The notes: generated by a model from the sequence alone, not told the origin. Positions 1-7,419 are shown, counted from the first letter of the stretch. The stretch: 64,000 bases of DNA from Nitrobacter sp051535215 (GCF_051535215.1 NZ_JBPPLY010000004.1:153027-217026), one strand, 5' to 3'. Numbers and translations are program-made.

Positions 1-190
1 CCATCAGCTTGTCGAGCTGCTCCTGGGTCAGATCATACCATTCGATATGGCTGGGATCCTGCCGGCGCTGCGATTCCAGACCGTCGAGCTCTCCAAGAAA
101 CTTCCGTACCAGCCAGTATTCGTGCTCGTCAGGCCACGACAGATATGCCTCAACGCCCTCAACGTAGACTTGGATTTTATACTTTGCCAT
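1..190 (-). CDS. Putative immunity protein for RNase A-like toxin (3' end outside window)
   Basis: Reading frame open from an ATG at 190 to the window edge (63 codons, C-terminus missing). The protein starts MAKYKIQVYVEGVEAYLSWP and is acidic and aromatic-rich, with no membrane segment. It starts 8 nt after the stop of the RNase A-like toxin gene on the same strand, the usual position of a cognate immunity gene. I do not recognise the family; the immunity role is inferred from position, small size and acidity. It could instead be an unrelated small phage gene. Confidence 0.6.
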   Translation of the reverse strand, partial: MAKYKIQVYVEGVEAYLSWPDEHEYWLVRKFLGELDGLESQRRQDPSHIEWYDLTQEQLDKLM

Positions 191-198
191 GGTCTGCT

Positions 199-870
199 CT
201 ATTCATTCCGGGGAAATGCGGTCTCAACCCTGTAGCCCTTCTCACTCCTCCGGTCACGCACGATCACCACCCGTACACCGTAGGTCTCCCTGATATAAGG
301 CTGCGAGCGCTCGGTCGCCGCATAGGCCTCGCTCCCGGTCGGCGAGCCGAATACAGCGTCAAGGTCCTCCTTCCCTGAAAGCCCGTTGACGACTTTATCG
401 ACCTTGTCCGGATTTCGCGCAATCGTCGAATTGACCAGCTTGTTTGCCGCTTCCAGCGAGGGAAAGGAACCTTCTCTCAAACCGTCCGCCAAGGCGCCAA
501 CCCGGCGATAGTAGCCGGTCGCGCCGTTAACGGCGTTCAAAAGAGACGCGTCGCTCCGTCCAACATGTCTTTCGATGGCGTGGCCGCCAAGATCGCGCTC
601 TTCCAGCAGGTCGATCGGTCGCTTGTTCGGGCGGTATTGAATCCGTTCGAGACCGCCGCCGCCGTCCGCCCACTGCCCGCCGTCCGGATTGCCGGCGGGG
701 ACGCGCGGCTGGCTCGGACTGTATTTTCGCGCGAGCGCCGGATAGACCTCACGAGGATCGTTGCCGGGAACGAGAAAGCGCGCCGCGTCCGGCCGGATCC
801 ATCGGTAGGCATCGGGCCGCATCCAGCGCGCGCGCTGGGTGGCTTCGAATAGGCTTTCATGATTTGACAT
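199..870 (-). CDS. RNase A-like (CdiA-CT type) toxin with phage-linked N-terminal region
   Basis: 223 aa. The C-terminal part (about 88-223) carries GGHAIERHVG at 95-104 followed by an alpha/beta tail ending in strand-like VRVVIVRD and GYRVETAFP, which resembles the bacterial CdiA-CT RNase A family of contact-dependent inhibition toxins; these cleave RNA in target cells. Residues 1-54 (HES...QRARWMRPDAYRWIRPDAARF) look like a targeting or anchor region, and 55-72 (PRVPAGNPDGGQW plus glycines) is a linker often seen before toxin domains in rhizobial phage-type proteins. There is no signal peptide. The ATG overlaps the protease stop (ATGA), so it is translationally coupled to a capsid-maturation gene. 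The next gene is the presumed immunity gene. The family call is by eye. Confidence 0.75.
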   Translation of the reverse strand: MSNHESLFEATQRARWMRPDAYRWIRPDAARFLVPGNDPREVYPALARKYSPSQPRVPAGNPDGGQWADGGGGLERIQYRPNKRPIDLLEERDLGGHAIERHVGRSDASLLNAVNGATGYYRRVGALADGLREGSFPSLEAANKLVNSTIARNPDKVDKVVNGLSGKEDLDAVFGSPTGSEAYAATERSQPYIRETYGVRVVIVRDRRSEKGYRVETAFPRNE

Positions 871-1517
871 CAGCGTGCTCCCGCGATCTGCGCGCGCAGC
901 GCGCCGTGCAGCGCCGCGCGCCGCGATTCCCTGCCGCGCAGCGACGCCACCGCCGGGCGCGGGCGGAGCCGCGGCGCCGGTTCATCCGCGGCCTCCGTCA
1001 TGCTCCGCCAGCCGCGCTCGGCCTGTGTCCGCTCGCGCGAGCGCGGCGACGGGGGCGTCGCCTGCTTCACGGCGCGGACACGCGCTCCCGCCAGCAGCGG
1101 GAAGGTGACGATGGAAATCTCCCACAGGTCGACCTGATAGAGTTTGCGCACGCGCGTGCGCGGCTCGATCCGGCCGCGCACGGTGCGGTAGCCGATCGAC
1201 AGGCCGTCCACCGCGCCGGCCTCGACCAGCGCCAGCAGTTCGCGCGCCCGCGCCACGTCGGGGATCAACTTTCCCCGCGCCCACAGCCCGCGAAAATCCT
1301 CGCGCAGTTCGAGCCAGATGCCGACCGGCTCACTCGGATCGTGCTGGAACAGCATCGGGATCCTGCGCAAGCCTTTCGCCTTCAAGGTCTGCGCGAACGC
1401 GCCGGGCATCATCATGTCGCGCGCCTGGTCGATCTCGCCGAACAGACTGGCATAGCCTTCCACCGCGCCGTCGCCGGAAAACGACAGACGCGACACGGAT
1501 GACAACGGGGCGTGCAT
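870..1517 (-). CDS. HK97-family prohead protease (GTA g4-like)
   Basis: 215 aa from ATG 1517, chosen because GCGAGG sits about 9 nt upstream; the longer open frame to 1730 has no support. The core GAVEGYASLFGEIDQARDMMMPGAFAQTL, LFQHDPSEPVGIW (catalytic His region) and GLSIGYRT...VDLWEISIVTFPLLAGARV matches the peptidase U35 fold, which removes scaffolding segments of the major capsid protein during head maturation. The C-terminus (about 150-215) is Arg/Ala-rich and low in complexity. The stop overlaps the toxin start. A capsid gene would be expected next but lies outside the window or beyond the toxin pair. Confidence 0.88.
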   Translation of the reverse strand: MHAPLSSVSRLSFSGDGAVEGYASLFGEIDQARDMMMPGAFAQTLKAKGLRRIPMLFQHDPSEPVGIWLELREDFRGLWARGKLIPDVARARELLALVEAGAVDGLSIGYRTVRGRIEPRTRVRKLYQVDLWEISIVTFPLLAGARVRAVKQATPPSPRSRERTQAERGWRSMTEAADEPAPRLRPRPAVASLRGRESRRAALHGALRAQIAGAR

Positions 1518-1617
1518 GATCGACCTCGCGGAATGAGCGGAGGAACGGATTGATGAAATTCGAAACGACGTGTGGTACCCGCCGCGCGCGCTTGTGGCGG
1601 ACGCTACTTGGCGATGC

Positions 1618-1809
1618 TCAGCTCTTGCGGCTGCGTTTCGCCGGCTTGCGCCGCGCCGCCGGCCTCGGACGCGACGATTTCCCAGCCGGCGCCTTGCGCT
1701 GCGCGCGATCGAGATGGGCGAGGAATTCACGGAACACGGTGAGATGATCCCGCGAGGATTTGGTCTCGGTGCTGAACGAGCGCAGCATGCTGTGAAGGTT
1801 GTCCATCAA
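1618..1809 (-). CDS. Small basic protein in head-gene cluster
   Basis: 63 aa. The N-terminal half (SSRDHLTVFREFLAHLDRAQRK) is probably helical; the C-terminal half is Lys/Arg/Pro-rich (KSSRPRPAARRKPAKRSRKS). The start ATG overlaps the stop of the small membrane gene (ATGA coupling), and the protease gene follows 100 nt later. There is no recognisable family. The basic tail suggests nucleic-acid or capsid contact, which is inference only. Confidence 0.6.
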   Translation of the reverse strand: MMDNLHSMLRSFSTETKSSRDHLTVFREFLAHLDRAQRKAPAGKSSRPRPAARRKPAKRSRKS

Positions 1810-2018
1810 TCCTGATCCTTGTCGAAGGTTAAGGCGCGGCGTTGCGCCTTGCGATTGAACCGCTGCAGTTCACGGACGAAATCGTCGAAGCGGCGCGAGG
1901 CGGCCGACAGTTCACGCAGCGCGAACAAAAGACCCGCGCTGGCCGCGCTCGCCCACAGAAACAGCGCGAGATGCGCGAGGTCGCCGCGCTCTGCGAAGAT
2001 GCGGATCAGGTCGGACAT
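1806..2018 (-). CDS. Small membrane protein between portal and protease (GTA g3.5-like)
   Basis: 70 aa with one hydrophobic segment at about 16-36 (LALFLWASAASAGLLFALREL) followed by a charged helix (RFDDFVRELQRFNRKAQRRALTF). Small ORFs at this position, between portal and prohead protease, are characteristic of Rhodobacter-type GTA clusters (orfg3.5). Here the deaminase/immunity pair separates it from the portal gene. The 116 nt between its start and the immunity gene stop show no other gene. Confidence 0.65.
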   Translation of the reverse strand: MSDLIRIFAERGDLAHLALFLWASAASAGLLFALRELSAASRRFDDFVRELQRFNRKAQRRALTFDKDQD

Positions 2019-2134
2019 CGCATGAACCCATGGCGGACGTCATGACCGGACTTGATCCAGCCAATCCATCGTCTTCATCAAAAGAGTTCGCAGGGGTGAA
2101 ACGCGAGTCAGGTCCGACCGGGTCAAGACCTAAG

Positions 2135-2611
2135 CTACGGATCGGGGAACGTCTCCGGCGGCAGATCGCTATCTGCGATCCATTCGATGCTGGTCGGCAA
2201 CTCGCCGTCGGTCTCGATGAATTCCTTCACCGCTTTCCAGGCGACAGGGAACGGCACGAACAGTCCGACCGACAACGGATCGCCATGCAGCGACCGCACG
2301 AACTCGCCGAGACGACGGAGGTCGCCTTTGGAATTATATGTCTGTTTGCGCCGGATACGCCCGTCCCATTTTCGATAAAGAAGTGTGACACCGAGATCGG
2401 GATTGCCAGTCATTGACAGATTTACAGTAACTTGCTCCGACGCAGGCAGATGATCTGTGCTACAGAGACCGGCGGCCGCCAAACCCCAGTTATCGTTGCC
2501 TCCGCGATACGGCCATTCCTGCCCTTTGGGCGCCCGAGCAAACCGCTCAAGGTCGTCCGGGGAAGGCCAGCTATGCCAGTCACAGCCAGGAAAATTCGTG
2601 GTTTTCTTCAT
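2135..2611 (-). CDS. Imm1-like immunity protein for the deaminase toxin
   Basis: 158 aa, soluble. The C-terminal segment WKAVKEFIETDGELPTSIEW fits the Imm1-type pattern (alanine-rich helix, EF[IL]xTG, P-x-x-[IV]-x-W). Imm1 family proteins are known partners of nucleic-acid deaminase toxins in polymorphic toxin loci. The ATG at 2611 overlaps the toxin stop (ATGA), the standard toxin-immunity arrangement. The family assignment rests on a short motif read by eye; the immunity role is better supported by context than by sequence. Confidence 0.65.
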   Translation of the reverse strand: MKKTTNFPGCDWHSWPSPDDLERFARAPKGQEWPYRGGNDNWGLAAAGLCSTDHLPASEQVTVNLSMTGNPDLGVTLLYRKWDGRIRRKQTYNSKGDLRRLGEFVRSLHGDPLSVGLFVPFPVAWKAVKEFIETDGELPTSIEWIADSDLPPETFPDP

Positions 2612-3111
2612 CTACGTCTCCAAACGAGCCATCTGCCGTTTGTCATGACACTCGTTATTCCCGTTGGCCGCTCCACATAAGTCACGGCAGGATTTCCCAA
2701 CTCCATTCCGAGCAGCGGAAGAACCTCACCGCAGTTCCAACAGACTTCCCTATCGACCTCGACCGTAATTGTCCTGCCGGCGAGCGACCCACCATTGTCT
2801 CTAGCCGCTCTCATCAAAATTGTCGCCTCAGCATGGTAGAGTGAGTTGTTCGGCGCTTTTCCAATGTTACCAGTTTCCACAGTCCCCGGATATTTGTTGA
2901 CGAGGCTCCACCTCCACCCATCAGCCTCAAAACGATCGGCCGCACCATATCCCGGCGTCCCGGAGTTCACCCCGAAATATAGCTTTCCATCGATCTCGGC
3001 AGCCGCAACCGTGCCGTTATCCGGCCGCCACATCGGCTCGCCGAAAAGATTGGGCTCATTATAGATGGTGCGATAGGCATTGATCCAACCCTGCCCGTCG
3101 AACGGGCGCAT
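2608..3111 (-). CDS. Nucleic-acid deaminase-fold toxin (HAE / CxxC)
   Basis: 167 aa. It has the deaminase-superfamily zinc site: HAE at 93-95 (zinc His and proton-shuttling Glu) and C-W-N-C at 124-127, preceded by the strand RTITVEVDREV and followed by GMELGNPAVTYVERPTG. The layout matches bacterial polymorphic-toxin deaminases (SCP1.201/DddA-like, Pput_2613-like or YwqJ-like; I cannot separate these by eye). Such enzymes deaminate cytosine in DNA or RNA. The frame stays open upstream of this ATG to a stop at 3204 and encodes plausible protein (NLGPPLDPPRESLPS), so translation may begin earlier. It lies between portal and g3.5-like genes and overlaps its immunity gene by 4 nt. Confidence 0.72.
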   Translation of the reverse strand: MRPFDGQGWINAYRTIYNEPNLFGEPMWRPDNGTVAAAEIDGKLYFGVNSGTPGYGAADRFEADGWRWSLVNKYPGTVETGNIGKAPNNSLYHAEATILMRAARDNGGSLAGRTITVEVDREVCWNCGEVLPLLGMELGNPAVTYVERPTGITSVMTNGRWLVWRRR

Positions 3112-3136
3112 CGACGGCAGACTTTCCCGCGGCGGA

Positions 3137-3205
3137 TCAAGCGGCGGGCCCAGATTGCCGCCGCGCGCGCTGATGCGCGAGCCACGCAGATTCGTGCTCG
3201 GTCAT
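3137..3205 (-). pseudogene. Detached N-terminal tag of the deaminase toxin (frameshift)
   Basis: A 22-codon frame starting MTEHESAWLAHQRARR closely resembles the start of the RNase A-like toxin (MSNHESLFEATQRARW). It then runs into a stop at 3137. The frame that continues as plausible protein into the deaminase is a different one, and it is already open across the GC dinucleotide run at about 3160-3172. A 1-2 nt indel there would rejoin tag and toxin. Either the toxin has lost its N-terminal tag, or this is a sequencing error or recoding site. Confidence 0.5.
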
Positions 3206-3263
3206 GAAAATCGTCCGGAGAAATTGAATTGATACGCGAGCGCCAGACGAGTTGAGCGCGCCC

Positions 3264-4439
3264 CTACTCCAGCCGATCACCACCCTCGATCGGCGCATAG
3301 CCGACCGCCTCGCGCTTTTCGTTAAGCGTGAGAAACGCCGCGTTGCTGACGCGCTCCCACAATGCTGCCCGATCGGCGGCGAGCGCGTCGATCCTGTCGG
3401 CGTCCACCACGATGCGGATGGTTTCACCGAACTGCGGCGACAGCCACTGCGCGAACGCGTTACCGATGCGCGACGCCAGCGGCAGCACGGTCTGGCGGAA
3501 GAAGCAGCGGTTGGCTTCCTGGAAATTCGCGTAGGTGTTGTCGCCGGGAATGCCGAGCACCATCGGCGGCACGCCGAAGGCGAGCGCGATCTCGCGCGCG
3601 GCGGTATGCTTCGCTTCCAGGAAATCCATGTCCTTCGGCGTCAGCGACATCGCCTTCCAGTCGAGCCCGCCTTCGAGCAGCAGCGGCCGTCCCGCGTTCA
3701 CCGCACCCTGATAAGTGTCAGTGAGTTCTCTCTTCAGCCGGTCGAACTGCGAATCCGAGAGCACCGCGCCTTCGGGGCCGGAATAGACCAGCGCGCCGGA
3801 GGGCCGCGCGGCGTTGTCGAGCAGCGCCTTGTTCCAGGCCGATCCGGCGTTGTGAGTATCGATCGCCACCGCCGCCGGTTCGATCGGCGCGAGGCCGTAA
3901 TGATCGTCGAGTGGATGGAAGAACGTCAGGTGCAGGATCGGCGGCACGGCTGACGATGCCTGATCGAAGCGGATGCTGCGACCGCCGACTGCATATTCAT
4001 ACGCCTCCGCCCAGCCATCGACGCCGGGCACCACCTTCATGCGATCGGGCCGCAGCGCAAACAGTTCGCGCACCGCGCCGTCGAGCGCGACCGCCTCGAT
4101 ATAAGCATTGCCGGACAGCAGAAGATGCGACACCAGCATCTCGAGAAACGCGCCGCCGTCCTGCCGCGGGTTCGGCCGCGACAACAGCAGCGACAGCGGA
4201 TGCGCTTCACGCTCCTGCGCGCCTTCGAATACGAGGTAGCTGCACGAGGCCACGTTCTCCGCGATCAGCCGCACGGCGCGATGCACGATGGCGTTGTTGA
4301 GATAACCCTCGCGCGCCAGCGCCGCATAGTCGCGCGGCGTCCACCGCGCGCGGCCGCCGCTCTCGAAGGCAAGCAGTTTCGCCGTGCGGCTGGCTTTCGT
4401 CTCGGGCGGAATCAAAAAGGCTTTAAAACGATCGAACAT
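3264..4439 (-). CDS. HK97-family phage portal protein (GTA g3-like)
   Basis: 391 aa from ATG 4439, chosen because AAAGGG lies 7 nt upstream; an ATG 18 nt earlier is the alternative. Portal landmarks: NAIVHRAVRLIAENVASCSYLVFEG, HPLSLLLSRPNPRQDGGAFLEMLVSHLLLSGNAYIE, FHPLDDHYGLAPIEPAAVAID, and the C-terminal FGVPPMVLGIPGDNTYANFQEANRCFFRQTVLPLASRI. It forms the dodecameric DNA entry ring of the head. Full length for the family. It starts 51 nt after the large-terminase stop; the deaminase locus begins 58 nt downstream. Confidence 0.93.
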   Translation of the reverse strand: MFDRFKAFLIPPETKASRTAKLLAFESGGRARWTPRDYAALAREGYLNNAIVHRAVRLIAENVASCSYLVFEGAQEREAHPLSLLLSRPNPRQDGGAFLEMLVSHLLLSGNAYIEAVALDGAVRELFALRPDRMKVVPGVDGWAEAYEYAVGGRSIRFDQASSAVPPILHLTFFHPLDDHYGLAPIEPAAVAIDTHNAGSAWNKALLDNAARPSGALVYSGPEGAVLSDSQFDRLKRELTDTYQGAVNAGRPLLLEGGLDWKAMSLTPKDMDFLEAKHTAAREIALAFGVPPMVLGIPGDNTYANFQEANRCFFRQTVLPLASRIGNAFAQWLSPQFGETIRIVVDADRIDALAADRAALWERVSNAAFLTLNEKREAVGYAPIEGGDRLE

Positions 4440-4490
4440 CAACGACCCTTTCTTCACCTCTTCCCGACAGTGGGAAGCGGAAGCTCTCTC

Positions 4491-5861
4491 TCACAATCCC
4501 CTCACCCGCGGCTGCGCGCGCGGCGCGAGCGCCAGCGACGTCACCGCCCACACCAGCGCATCGAGCCGGTCCGGCGAGCGCCCGGACGACAAGCCCGACA
4601 AGGCAAAGTCGCACATTTCATCTTCCAGCGCGGCGAAGCTGCCGGCGTGCCGGACGCGGCCTTGTTCGTAGAGCGTCGCCACCGGTTCGGCGCGCAGCCA
4701 CTTGCCGCGCGTCGCGCGCACCGGAATAACGGGCACCGCGGCATCCACCTCCGCGATCACGGCCTTCACCATGTCGCCGCCCTGGTTGACTTCCGCCACC
4801 AGCGCATCAGCCTCGCACCGCCGCCACAGCGCGATCGCCTTCGCCGCCCACAGTGCCGGCGTCGCGCCCGCTACCGTTTCGTCGGCGATCACATAAACGA
4901 TGCCGCCTTCCGCCAACCCCACCGCGACGATGCCGCAGGCGTCGGCGCGCTTGCCGGAGGTCGCGGGCGGATCGACTGCGACCACGATACGCTGCATCGG
5001 CGGCGCTTCGCGCACGCGACATTTCTCAAGCAGCGCGCGCGACCACAGCGCATCGGGACGATCCTCGATGATCTCGCCGTCAAGCTCCTGACGCCCGAGC
5101 CGCGTTCCGGCGTAGCGCGCCATCACGCCTTGCAGAAAGGTCGGCGCCAAGTTGAAGGCGTTGGCCTGCGTCGGCGCGCGCGTGACCACGCTCGCCGCAT
5201 CCGCCATCAGGCGTTTCAGAAGCGCGGTCGACCGCGGCGTCGTGGTGATCAGCTGGCGCGGCTGCGATCCCAACCGCAAACCGAACTGCAGCATGTCGAA
5301 CGCCGCCTCCGCGTAACGCCACTTCGCCATTTCGTCGGACCAGGCGCAGCCGAATTGCGGTCCGCGCAGGCTTTCGGGATCGTCGGCGGAAAAAACCTGC
5401 GCCACCGCGCCGTTATTCCATTCCAGCCGCTTGCGCGACGGCGACCATGACGGCCGCTCGTGGGCGGCATGCACAGCGAGCAAGCCGGAAACGCCTTCGA
5501 TCATCACCTCGCGCGCGTCATGTTCGGTTTCCCCGACCAGCGCGATGCGCGACACCGCTTCATTCGCGAACGGCGGCAGCCCGAGCGCCTGCGCGCGAAT
5601 CCATTCGGCCCCGGCGCGAGTCTTGCCAGCGCCGCGCCCGCCGATCATCAGCCAGATCAGCCATGGCGCTCCGTTGGGCGCAAGTTGCGGCGGACGCTGA
5701 TGGTCGTGCGCGAAAATATCCCACTGCCGGGCGAGAAATCCGAGTTCCGCCTCACTCATGCTCTGGAGCAGGAGTTGCCGCTGGCGCAGCGACCACTTGC
5801 TCCAGTCGGCGCGAAAGCGCGCGCCGGAACTCGTCGAGATCGCGGGGCACGGCGTCGTCAT
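4491..5861 (-). CDS. Large terminase subunit (GTA g2-like DNA packaging ATPase/nuclease)
   Basis: 456 aa. The ATPase Walker A is GGRGAGKT at 74-81, followed by ISRIALVGETEHDAREVM-type sequence and the ITTTPRSTALL motif. The RNase H-like nuclease domain starts at IVVAVDPPATSG (first catalytic Asp) and ends with DRLDALVWAVTSL. It cuts and pumps DNA into proheads. The frame overlaps the upstream g1-like gene by 110 nt; an internal ATG at 5759 would reduce that to 8 nt, but the extra residues (WSLRQRQLLLQSMSEAELGFLARQW) look like genuine terminase N-terminus. Start therefore uncertain. Confidence 0.92.
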   Translation of the reverse strand: MTTPCPAISTSSGARFRADWSKWSLRQRQLLLQSMSEAELGFLARQWDIFAHDHQRPPQLAPNGAPWLIWLMIGGRGAGKTRAGAEWIRAQALGLPPFANEAVSRIALVGETEHDAREVMIEGVSGLLAVHAAHERPSWSPSRKRLEWNNGAVAQVFSADDPESLRGPQFGCAWSDEMAKWRYAEAAFDMLQFGLRLGSQPRQLITTTPRSTALLKRLMADAASVVTRAPTQANAFNLAPTFLQGVMARYAGTRLGRQELDGEIIEDRPDALWSRALLEKCRVREAPPMQRIVVAVDPPATSGKRADACGIVAVGLAEGGIVYVIADETVAGATPALWAAKAIALWRRCEADALVAEVNQGGDMVKAVIAEVDAAVPVIPVRATRGKWLRAEPVATLYEQGRVRHAGSFAALEDEMCDFALSGLSSGRSPDRLDALVWAVTSLALAPRAQPRVRGL

Positions 5862-6507
5862 CGGCGGGCTTCACCTTCTCCTCACTGGCGCGCAGCCGCG
5901 TCACTTCGCCGAGCGTGCGCGCGAGACTCGCAAGCGTGCGCGCGCGACGTTCCGCTTCGGTGCGCTGCTGCGGCTTCAGATGACTGCCGCCGACAATGAC
6001 CTCGATCAGCGACAGTTCGCGCTCGATCGCGCGCGTCACCCGTTCGATCAGCATCGCGCCGCTCGCGGGCGGTGGATCATCGATCCGCTCGACCGCCGTG
6101 CGCTTGACGCGCGGACTGGGCTCATCCTTGCGCCGGGCGGCCGCGCGCCGCGCGCGTTGCCTGCTCACTCCGGCTTTTGCCGCTTCGTCGCGCTCATCGA
6201 CAGCAATCGGCGTCTTGTCATCGATGAAGCGCGTGGTGGCGGCCATCGTCGCCTTGCGCGCGGCCGCGGCTGCGATTTTGCCGGGCTTCGCGGCGGCGTG
6301 ACCTTGTTTGACGGTTTTCGCGGCCCCGTCTGCTTGCGCCAGCGACGTCTTGCGAGCCGCCGGCCGCATCGCTTTTTTCGCCGCAGGGGATGACGTTTTT
6401 TTCGAGGCGATTCGCTTTACGGTTCCGGCCGGAGATGTCTTCGTTCGCGACGCAACGCGAGTCGCCGCCGGTTTTCGTCCCGGTCTGGCAATTCGCCTCA
6501 CAGCCAT
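5752..6507 (-). CDS. Putative small terminase (GTA g1-like) with histone H1-like N-terminus
   Basis: 251 aa. Residues 1-90 are Lys/Ala/Arg-rich (KRIASKKTSSPAAKKAMRPAARK-like), reminiscent of histone H1-type DNA-binding tails. Residues about 148-215 form a helical domain (RVTRAIERELSLIEVIVGG... AERRARTLASLARTLGEVTRLR) like the g1/small-terminase DNA-recognition subunit of GTA clusters. It is first gene of the head operon. ATG 6507 is the first start; an internal Met at codon 151 would give only the terminase domain. The product call rests on position plus the helical C-terminus. Confidence 0.65.
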   Translation of the reverse strand: MAVRRIARPGRKPAATRVASRTKTSPAGTVKRIASKKTSSPAAKKAMRPAARKTSLAQADGAAKTVKQGHAAAKPGKIAAAAARKATMAATTRFIDDKTPIAVDERDEAAKAGVSRQRARRAAARRKDEPSPRVKRTAVERIDDPPPASGAMLIERVTRAIERELSLIEVIVGGSHLKPQQRTEAERRARTLASLARTLGEVTRLRASEEKVKPADDDAVPRDLDEFRRALSRRLEQVVAAPAATPAPEHE

Positions 6508-6592
6508 GGATGTCGAAAAGCCCCTCGTCGCGAAATCGTCACTGCCGAACCCGGCCCTCCCGACAATCGCCGGAAGCCGAATACACTGCAGG

Positions 6593-6622
6593 ATGATTTT
6601 GGATCGATCGATCCAAAATCAT
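6593..6622. promoter_or_regulatory. 30-bp perfect palindrome upstream of the head-gene operon
   Basis: The site reads ATGATTTTGGATCGA on both strands: a 30-nt perfect inverted repeat with no loop. It is 86 bp upstream of the first head gene and about 80 bp downstream of a small membrane gene on the same strand. It could be a regulator's operator for the GTA/phage operon, or a cruciform/terminator stem, although no T-run follows it. Confidence 0.5.
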
Positions 6623-6700
6623 GAACGTGCCATTCCAATATTCGAAATGGATGCGGGTGGAAAACCGCATCACACTTCGTCGTCCAGAAGCGAAAAAGCT

Positions 6701-6850
6701 CTAGCGGAAAAATACCAACCAGGTTCCGCCCAGGATCAGCACGGCAAGGCCAGTACTGATGGCGAGAAGCATAAAGACGGAGGGGCCAGGCTCGCCCTGT
6801 CGCGCCTCGGTCGGAGTTTCCACGATCCGATCATCCTCGTTGGTTGCCAT
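6701..6850 (-). CDS. Small single-pass membrane protein
   Basis: 49 aa from ATG 6850, chosen for the AGAGAG a few nt upstream and because the longer frame upstream has no coding character. Residues 25-47 (VFMLLAISTGLAVLILGGTWLVF) form one transmembrane helix; the N-terminus is acidic and cytoplasmic-looking. No recognised family. The 286 nt upstream, to the pilin gene, show no other gene. Confidence 0.55.
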   Translation of the reverse strand: MATNEDDRIVETPTEARQGEPGPSVFMLLAISTGLAVLILGGTWLVFFR

Positions 6851-7136
6851 CCACATCTCTCTGCTTCCCCAGCGATCCACGCGGATCGCGTGCTCTTGCA
6901 TGGGTTGAAGCAACGCCAGATCGCTAGCGATGTTCCTGCAAATGCATGCGGGGTCAGTGCGATACGTGATCCTCAGACGGATCCTGCCCGGCGGCGGTGG
7001 TGTGGGGCTCGAACGGAGAGTGTGAACGACGCCGTTATCTCTTGGCGCAACTCTGGAGCATGCCGAAAACATACTTCGGCAGCGTCACGCTGTCAAGGTA
7101 TATTTTCCTAGGAATATTTACCGCTCCTGTGCCGCC

Positions 7137-7310
7137 TTACTTCAACGCGTCGTTCACCCCGACAAACCACTCGTTGAGAGTCCGGCCGATGCCGGTGACC
7201 GCCATCAGGATGACGATGCTGAGGCTGCCGGCGATTATCGCATACTCAATCGAAGTTGCACCGGACTCGTCGCGCAAAAAGGCCGACGCAAGCTTTGCAA
7301 TGAAACGCAT
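7137..7310 (-). CDS. Flp/Fap-type pilin (PilA)
   Basis: 57 aa from ATG 7310 with GGAG about 7 nt upstream. The sequence FLRDESGATSIEYAIIAGSLSIVILMAV carries the class IVb Flp signature: processing after Gly of G-A-T with the mature protein starting ATSIEYAII, Glu at mature position 5 and a long hydrophobic helix. It would be cleaved by a TadV/CpaA-type prepilin peptidase and assembled by a Tad machine, not encoded here. An orphan pilin in this window. A CtrA-like box lies about 95 nt upstream. Confidence 0.9.
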   Translation of the reverse strand: MRFIAKLASAFLRDESGATSIEYAIIAGSLSIVILMAVTGIGRTLNEWFVGVNDALK

Positions 7311-7404
7311 TGCCAACTCCGATCGATGGATGCGCGGATTTCCGCGCGGGCCAGGAAACGGCAACCTATAGGCGAATGATTGCACAGACCCTTAAGCGAT
7401 ACCC

Positions 7405-7419
7405 TCAACGAATGCTTAA
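7405..7419. promoter_or_regulatory. CtrA-like box upstream of pilin
   Basis: On the minus strand TTAA-GCATTCG-TTGA: the TTAA-N7-TTAA pattern with one mismatch, about 95 nt upstream of the pilin start. CtrA is known to drive pilA in Caulobacter. A single imperfect copy, so tentative. Confidence 0.35.

Noticed and set aside
864..1502. Long plus-strand frame opposite the prohead protease
   Set aside because: Arg/Ala-rich shadow of the minus-strand gene in high-GC DNA; the minus strand carries the conserved protease motifs.
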